Shown here one piece after another: positions 62,401 to 64,000 of a stretch of DNA of 64,000 nt. The translations under genes were made by a program, and so were the position numbers. Every line of letters starts with the position of its first letter. Position 1 is the first letter of the stretch. The stretch comes from Opisthocomus hoazin (taxonomy: Eukaryota; Chordata; Aves; Opisthocomiformes; Opisthocomidae), in NCBI RefSeq assembly GCF_030867145.1, contig NC_134419.1, forward strand, positions 7,653,501 to 7,717,500. The letters are read 5' to 3'. The notes below the pieces were generated by a model. The model searched no databases. It worked only from the letters and a program-made list of their open reading frames with translations, and had not been told where the DNA came from.

Positions 62401-62710
62401 ATATGAGTTAATAAAAATAAGTCATATACTCACTTTCGTGATGGTAAGACAAGAAAATAGTAACGGAAAGACTTGAACCTAATCTCAGGTACCTATACTG
62501 ATGTCATACTGTATAGGCCATAGAACACCCAGATGTTATATGAGACATGTTTGATATTAGCTGTTGTACCATTGTATTTCATTGCTTTGAAAAAAAGAAA
62601 GTAAAACAAGTTAAAAGTGAAAGTGAAACTTGCCTGAAGCTGGAGGGTATGGCGGAGAATTGTGTCTTCTAAAGCATGAATCCACTTCTCTCTCTCGTCA
62701 GCATCTCGAG
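24996..62710 (-). CDS. OSBPL9: Oxysterol-binding protein-related protein 9, 21 coding exons (gene span; 5' exons outside window)
   Basis: ORP9 is a lipid transfer protein of ER-Golgi/TGN contact sites that exchanges PI4P against another lipid (sterol or phosphatidylserine in published work) and pairs with ORP11. The 21 exons splice in consistent phase into 656 residues: the end of the PH domain ([14 protein letters not shown]), a coiled-coil-like linker (about residues 26-105), a Ser-rich region with the FFAT motif EFYDADE that binds VAP at the ER, and the complete ORD (from about 308) with the family signature EQVSHHPP. The protein ends [20 protein letters not shown]. Three introns start with GC instead of GT. 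The beginning of the PH domain lies to the right of the window. An internal CpG-island promoter at about 60 kb probably makes a PH-less form. Identity is clear from the whole protein; OSBPL10 and OSBPL11 do not fit the linker and C-terminus. Confidence 0.97.
25171..25306 (-). CDS. OSBPL9: OSBPL9 exon, LWKDVTYNL to WETR
   Basis: Donor GTGAGC. It encodes [19 protein letters not shown]...[10 protein letters not shown]...WETR, the charged helix at the end of the ORD. Confidence 0.96.
25307..25741 (-). other. OSBPL9: OSBPL9 intron, nothing recognised
   Basis: A short intron without a supported element. Confidence 0.7.
25742..25833 (-). CDS. OSBPL9: OSBPL9 exon, [10 protein letters not shown] to FESR
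   Basis: Acceptor CTCTCTAG, donor GTAAGA. It encodes [17 protein letters not shown]...DDFESR. A 21-base T run (- strand) lies upstream of the acceptor. Confidence 0.97.
25850..25870. repeat. A21 homopolymer (T21 on the gene strand)
   Basis: It lies 16 bases from the exon boundary and acts in effect as an extended pyrimidine tract for this OSBPL9 acceptor. Confidence 0.85.
26156..26234 (-). CDS. OSBPL9: OSBPL9 exon, [15 protein letters not shown] to YTTG
   Basis: Acceptor TTTAG, donor GTAAAG. It encodes [20 protein letters not shown] and then AKYTTG. Confidence 0.97.
26235..27112 (-). other. OSBPL9: OSBPL9 intron, nothing recognised
   Basis: 0.9 kb of intron without a supported element. Confidence 0.7.
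27113..27253 (-). CDS. OSBPL9: OSBPL9 exon, [14 protein letters not shown] to ITAEI
   Basis: Acceptor ATTGCAG, donor GTAAGC. It encodes [19 protein letters not shown]...[13 protein letters not shown]. Confidence 0.97.
27357..27420 (-). CDS. OSBPL9: OSBPL9 exon, [12 protein letters not shown] to PNGYG; GC donor
   Basis: Acceptor TTGACAG. It encodes [20 protein letters not shown] and two bases of an Arg codon. The phase requires the intron to start GCAAGT (27356-27355), so this is a GC-AG intron; the GT four bases on would shift the frame. Confidence 0.96.
27421..27793 (-). other. OSBPL9: OSBPL9 intron, nothing recognised
   Basis: A short intron; a small CA run lies next to the donor of the preceding exon (about 27780-27790). 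Confidence 0.7.
27794..27904 (-). CDS. OSBPL9: OSBPL9 exon, [10 protein letters not shown] to HNIGQ; tandem acceptor
   Basis: It encodes [19 protein letters not shown]...[11 protein letters not shown]. Donor GTATGT. Two AGs lie six bases apart at the acceptor (27905-27906 and 27899-27900). The outer one restores the known HHPP-I-S-A-F sequence; use of the inner one would be in frame but remove two residues. Confidence 0.95.
28165..28249 (-). CDS. OSBPL9: OSBPL9 exon with ORP signature EQVSHHPP
   Basis: Acceptor TCACGCAG, donor GTAAGT. It encodes [20 protein letters not shown] and then EQVSHHPP. The signature (28189-28166), which holds the PI4P-binding His pair known in the family, is at the end of the exon. 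Confidence 0.97.
28970..29028. repeat. A/C-rich low-complexity tract
   Basis: Mixed AAAAC and CCCAAAA units in an OSBPL9 intron. Confidence 0.8.
29439..29466. repeat. A28 homopolymer
   Basis: Pure A run on the + strand in an OSBPL9 intron; no adjoining retroposon body was recognised. Confidence 0.9.
29765..29939 (-). CDS. OSBPL9: OSBPL9 exon, [11 protein letters not shown] to EGEDDM
   Basis: Acceptor TCTTCTAG, donor GTTAGT. It encodes [20 protein letters not shown]...[11 protein letters not shown]...[15 protein letters not shown] is a hallmark block of the ORD lid/entrance region. Confidence 0.97.
30197..30282 (-). CDS. OSBPL9: OSBPL9 exon, [11 protein letters not shown] to DLFV
   Basis: Acceptor TGCGCAG-type (ACGCAG), donor GTATTT. 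It encodes [20 protein letters not shown] and then FAHPDLFV. The open frame continues past both splice sites, but family alignment supports these limits. Confidence 0.96.
30283..31743 (-). other. OSBPL9: OSBPL9 intron with a short tandem duplication
   Basis: It holds a 21-base tandem duplication at 31381-31422 and nothing else recognisable. Confidence 0.7.
31381..31422. repeat. Two tandem 21-base units
   Basis: The units start GAGAAATATTACTACTGC and GAGAAACATTACTACTGC and differ at only one or two bases. Confidence 0.8.
31744..31862 (-). CDS. OSBPL9: OSBPL9 exon, [13 protein letters not shown] to GMDLTK
   Basis: Acceptor TTTCTAG, donor GTAAGC. It encodes [19 protein letters not shown]...[13 protein letters not shown], the acidic lead into the ORD. 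Confidence 0.97.
32137..32249 (-). CDS. OSBPL9: OSBPL9 exon, SSGSAAVLT to GTNDA
   Basis: Acceptor TCTTTAG, donor GTAAGT. Ser/Thr-rich: [19 protein letters not shown]...[10 protein letters not shown], likely a phosphorylated linker. Confidence 0.97.
32250..32943 (-). other. OSBPL9: OSBPL9 intron, nothing recognised
   Basis: Intron sequence with chance open frames; no supported element. Confidence 0.7.
32944..33103 (-). CDS. OSBPL9: OSBPL9 exon with FFAT motif
   Basis: Acceptor CTCCATAG, donor GTAAGT. It encodes a Ser-rich stretch ([15 protein letters not shown]...) and the VAP-binding FFAT-type motif EFYDADE (33002-32982), preceded by the acidic/Ser tract SSSED, as known for ORP9. Confidence 0.97.
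33399..34450 (-). mobile_element. Old, diverged CR1 LINE, - strand
   Basis: The 3' end at about 33399 reads as the complement of the usual CR1 end (GGTCTACTCC and TTGGAAGAGATC side). Upstream parts match CR1 blocks such as AGGCTGAACAAACCCAGCTC and the GACCTCATACAGCT region. Many substitutions and indels mark it as old. The 5' limit is approximate. It lies in sense orientation in an OSBPL9 intron. Confidence 0.8.
34453..34509 (+). mobile_element. CR1 3' tail fragment, + strand
   Basis: It contains the CR1-like end TCTCCTCCAACCTAAACAAC and the tail CTATGATTCTATGA. It is only a terminal piece, opposite in orientation to the old CR1 beside it. Confidence 0.75.
35451..35552 (-). CDS. OSBPL9: OSBPL9 exon, PAQLCKSEQ to TPNST
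   Basis: Acceptor TTCTCTAG, donor GTACAT. It encodes [19 protein letters not shown]...NQTPTPNST. Confidence 0.96.
35553..36097 (-). other. OSBPL9: OSBPL9 intron, nothing recognised
   Basis: A short intron without a supported element. Confidence 0.7.
36098..36191 (-). CDS. OSBPL9: OSBPL9 exon, [11 protein letters not shown] to AVIPP
   Basis: Acceptor TGTCGCAG, donor GTATGG. It encodes [19 protein letters not shown] and then [12 protein letters not shown]. Confidence 0.97.
36192..39173 (-). other. OSBPL9: OSBPL9 intron, 3.0 kb, no recognised element
   Basis: A-rich intron sequence; no repeat family, exon or RNA gene could be supported. Confidence 0.65.
39174..39212 (-). CDS. OSBPL9: OSBPL9 39-nt microexon, [13 protein letters not shown]
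   Basis: Acceptor CCTTAAG, donor GTAAGT. It is phase 0 at both ends and matches the linker sequence known in ORP9. Confidence 0.95.
39729..39739. repeat. G11 homopolymer
   Basis: A single G run in an OSBPL9 intron. Confidence 0.85.
40886..40931. repeat. A-rich tract with CAA units
   Basis: It begins with CAACAACAA and continues as two A runs separated by CC. Confidence 0.85.
43392..43442 (-). CDS. OSBPL9: OSBPL9 51-nt exon, [17 protein letters not shown]
   Basis: Acceptor TTCCCTAG, donor GTAAGT. Phase 0 at both ends; helical, heptad-like sequence in the linker. Confidence 0.96.
43602..43639. repeat. T/G homopolymer tract
   Basis: Runs of T and G in succession, about 160 bases upstream (gene sense) of the SMVESIK exon. 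Confidence 0.85.
43739..44174 (+). mobile_element. 5'-truncated CR1 LINE, + strand, diverged
   Basis: It encodes CR1 ORF2 C-terminal blocks ([48 protein letters not shown]), followed by the typical 3' UTR (CCCTTCCAACCTCAACTACTC) and a degraded ATGATTTTATGA tail. It is of a different subfamily or age than the copy at 1.8 kb. It is antisense to OSBPL9 and lies between two microexons. Confidence 0.92.
44355..44384 (-). CDS. OSBPL9: OSBPL9 30-nt microexon, [10 protein letters not shown]
   Basis: Acceptor TTTACAG, donor GTAAGT. Ten residues, phase 0 at both ends, in the predicted coiled coil. Confidence 0.94.
44385..49653 (-). other. OSBPL9: OSBPL9 intron, 5.3 kb, no recognised element
   Basis: A/T-rich intron. 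No repeat family could be supported; open frames near 48.1-48.5 kb have no recognised similarity. Confidence 0.65.
49654..49701 (-). CDS. OSBPL9: OSBPL9 48-nt exon, [18 protein letters not shown] donor
   Basis: Acceptor CTTTTAG. The join to KIESLK requires the exon to end at 49654, so the intron starts GCAAGT (49653-49652). The alternative GT would put a stop codon in the next exon. Confidence 0.94.
49702..51760 (-). other. OSBPL9: OSBPL9 intron, nothing recognised
   Basis: 2.1 kb of intron without a supported element. Confidence 0.65.
51761..51856 (-). CDS. OSBPL9: OSBPL9 exon, [10 protein letters not shown] to ILIDQLK
   Basis: Acceptor TATATAG, donor GTATGG. It encodes [19 protein letters not shown] and then [13 protein letters not shown]. 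It is the first exon shared by the PH-containing and the predicted short form. Confidence 0.97.
54765..54945 (+). mobile_element. Old CR1 LINE 3' fragment, + strand
   Basis: It resembles the CR1 3' region: GACCAGGTGACTTCCAGAGG, then CTTCTCCACCTGAAGTTATG and TGTGATTCT. Diverged and short. Confidence 0.75.
57111..57293 (-). mobile_element. CR1 LINE 3' fragment, - strand
   Basis: It begins with the complement of the ATTCTGTG tail (three units at about 57111-57131), then a 3' UTR almost identical to that of the 1.8-kb copy, and ends inside ORF2 (the complement of the CAGGCTGCCCAGGGAGG region). Same young-looking subfamily, strongly truncated. Confidence 0.93.
57285..57337. repeat. Tandem duplication across a CR1 edge
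   Basis: Units of 27 and 26 bases (57285-57311, 57312-57337) share CCAGTGC and TTCTTAGAATATAGATT. The first unit starts inside the CR1 fragment. Confidence 0.85.
58852..58870. repeat. G9-AT-G8 tract
   Basis: Two adjacent G runs on the + strand, about 0.6 kb downstream (gene sense) of the internal promoter. Confidence 0.85.
59771..59779 (-). CDS. OSBPL9: Alternative first coding exon of short OSBPL9 (M-A-G)
   Basis: ATG GCC GGT followed by donor GTGAGT (59770-59765). It joins in phase to the exon GVDSGFVPS..., giving a start [12 protein letters not shown] and a product of about 634 residues without the PH domain. This fits the known short form ORP9S. The ATG and donor are seen directly; expression is inferred. 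Confidence 0.75.
59946..59950 (-). promoter_or_regulatory. OSBPL9: CCAAT box (NF-Y type)
   Basis: CCAAT on the - strand, about 170 bases upstream of the short-form ATG, in the context CTCGCCAATCGG. Confidence 0.5.
60371..60815 (-). mobile_element. CR1 LINE, - strand, split by another CR1
   Basis: The - strand 3' part covers 60371-60468 (complement of the CR1 tail and 3' UTR, up to GCAGGCTGCGCAGGATG). The matching continuation (GCGTCCAGGCTGAGTTTGAA) resumes at about 60773. The piece in between is a + strand CR1. Confidence 0.8.
60469..60770 (+). mobile_element. CR1 LINE, + strand, inserted in another CR1
   Basis: It encodes CR1 ORF2 C-terminal blocks ([24 protein letters not shown]), then a 3' UTR ending in CCATTCTATGATTCTATGA. 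Its subfamily differs from the copy it interrupts. Confidence 0.9.
62634..62710 (-). CDS. OSBPL9: OSBPL9 exon, end of PH domain; GC donor
   Basis: Acceptor TTTTCAG. It encodes [20 protein letters not shown] and then TLQLQ, the last helix of the PH domain. The in-phase join to GVDSGF requires a donor GCAAGT at 62633-62628, so this is a GC-AG intron. Confidence 0.94.
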
Positions 62711-64000
62711 CTGAAAAAGTATTCAAAAAATATTGTTAAATTATACACAGCATACAAAGAGCCATAAGCAAACAGATCTGATGTCCTCACTAAACATGGA
62801 CATTAAACCATACTATCTTTATTAAGTCACTAAGGACATAATTCCACAGCTGTCTTAATATCCTGTTCATTTTTCTGTGGTTATAGCTCTGTAACGTTAC
62901 TGTGTCAATCTACTCTATGGTACTGGAGAGATGTTTTAAATAATCATGCACGCAAAAAGATTTTATGCTTTGATAGAAATTTTATTCTACGAACGACTCT
63001 ATACCAATTGTATAAAATAAAAAAATTAAACATAAATCTCAGAATATGATAAATATAAGAAAAGTTCTGCATTATTGCTACTTGTGATTATCTGTCCCTT
63101 GTCCATCTTCAGGGGCATACATGCAAAGAGCATTTGCACAGACATTCCTCAATTCATTAAGTCATTTTTAAGTTTTCTTAGTTACAAGAAGCTGTTCAAC
63201 TTGTAATAAATTATCCAGTGATTCTACTTCAGTGTAGACGTAGTAACTTTGAATAAGTTAGCCTTCCAGGTATGGATTCATAAGACAGGACAAACACCAA
63301 CTCTAACAGGTCACCGGTGTGAATAACGAAGCACAAAGAATAATCTGAAATATATAATAAATTTTTTTTAAACTCAAGAGAATCCTACTCTAAATCTGAA
63401 TAGAACCTGAATCATACATTAACGACAAAACACACAATAATATTTTCATACTTCTGCAACAGACCACCACACAGTTTTAATTAAGAATACAAGTCGGGAA
63501 ATAATGACAAAAGAAGATGATTATGCTTCTCATTTTCAGACAGTGATAATTAAGAAAGCAATATATTAAGTGATGATTAAAAGAAACAGTGGATGGCTTT
63601 CAGGACTGGGGGGACAAGGAAGAGGACAGGAGCTGGAGAAGGATGAAGAACAGATCAAAACAGACTAAGGACTACCATTGCCTTTTTTTTTCTTCTTCTT
63701 TATTTGCCCCGATACTGCTTTTCTCCCCCCCAAGCCCCAGTACAGACACGCCACCTTTACTTTGCTAGTTTGAAAGAGTTCCTTGTTGTGCTCCAAGGGT
63801 GTTCAAAACACAGAGGAGCAGAGTCAGTGGACTCCAGGTGAAAAAAGAAGAGAAAAATCCGCAGACATTAAATAGGCCATAAACAATCTGGCCCATATAC
63901 AGATTTAGAACAGTTATTGACAATTGTTTCTAGTTCCTCAGTCAAGTGGAAGGTATTTAAAAGAAACAGGAAGCCTGCTCAAAGCAAGGAAAGCTTAAGT
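62711..64000 (-). other. OSBPL9: OSBPL9 intron (cut by window end)
   Basis: The exons for the start of the PH domain were not found, so they must lie beyond the window. No repeat family was recognised. Confidence 0.7.

Larger units (their letters stand above)
59780..62633 (-). other. OSBPL9: OSBPL9 intron upstream of the internal start
   Basis: For the long transcript this is part of one large intron (62633 to 51857). It contains the CpG island and the nested CR1 pair. Between about 60.8 and 62.6 kb nothing further was identified with confidence. Confidence 0.7.

Noticed and set aside
1..64000. Search for tRNA, rRNA, microRNA, CRISPR, operon or defence-system signals
   Set aside because: None seen by eye. 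The window is an ordinary bird locus with two conserved genes; I found no support for a new multi-gene system.

Overview
This is a window of bird nuclear DNA. The evidence is intron-rich vertebrate genes plus several CR1 LINE copies, including ones that end in the bird-type ATTCTRTG tandem tail. No bacterial, organellar, viral or CRISPR signal was seen. The species cannot be named from the sequence alone.

Two genes lie tail to tail. On the + strand, about 1.4-24.0 kb holds the last 27 coding exons of nardilysin (NRDC), an M16-family metalloendopeptidase. These exons splice in frame into 862 residues ending at the stop codon at 23513-23515. The 5' part, with the HXXEH active site and the acidic domain, lies to the left of the window. 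On the - strand, about 63-24.3 kb holds 21 coding exons of OSBPL9 (ORP9, an oxysterol-binding-protein-related lipid transfer protein). They run from the end of the PH domain through a coiled-coil linker, an FFAT motif and the complete lipid-binding ORD domain to the stop at 24996-24998. I checked every splice phase, and both chains stay open throughout. The order and convergent orientation match the NRDC-OSBPL9 neighbourhood known in human.

Within OSBPL9, a strong CpG island at about 59.45-60.29 kb contains a short first exon (ATG plus two codons, then GTGAGT). It joins in phase to the first linker exon, so it looks like the internal promoter of the short, PH-less ORP9 isoform. Between this exon and the ORD lies a run of small phase-0 exons (96, 48, 30, 51 and 39 nt). 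These could be skipped without a frameshift.

The rest is intron with CR1 LINE fragments at 1.8, 33.4-34.5, 43.7, 54.8, 57.1 and 60.4-60.8 kb (the last is a CR1 nested in another CR1), plus simple repeats. The two genes have no known direct functional link. I see no novel multi-gene system. The more unusual points are four GC-AG introns in the window, the nested promoter, a tandem acceptor beside the ORP signature, and the very close convergent 3' ends.
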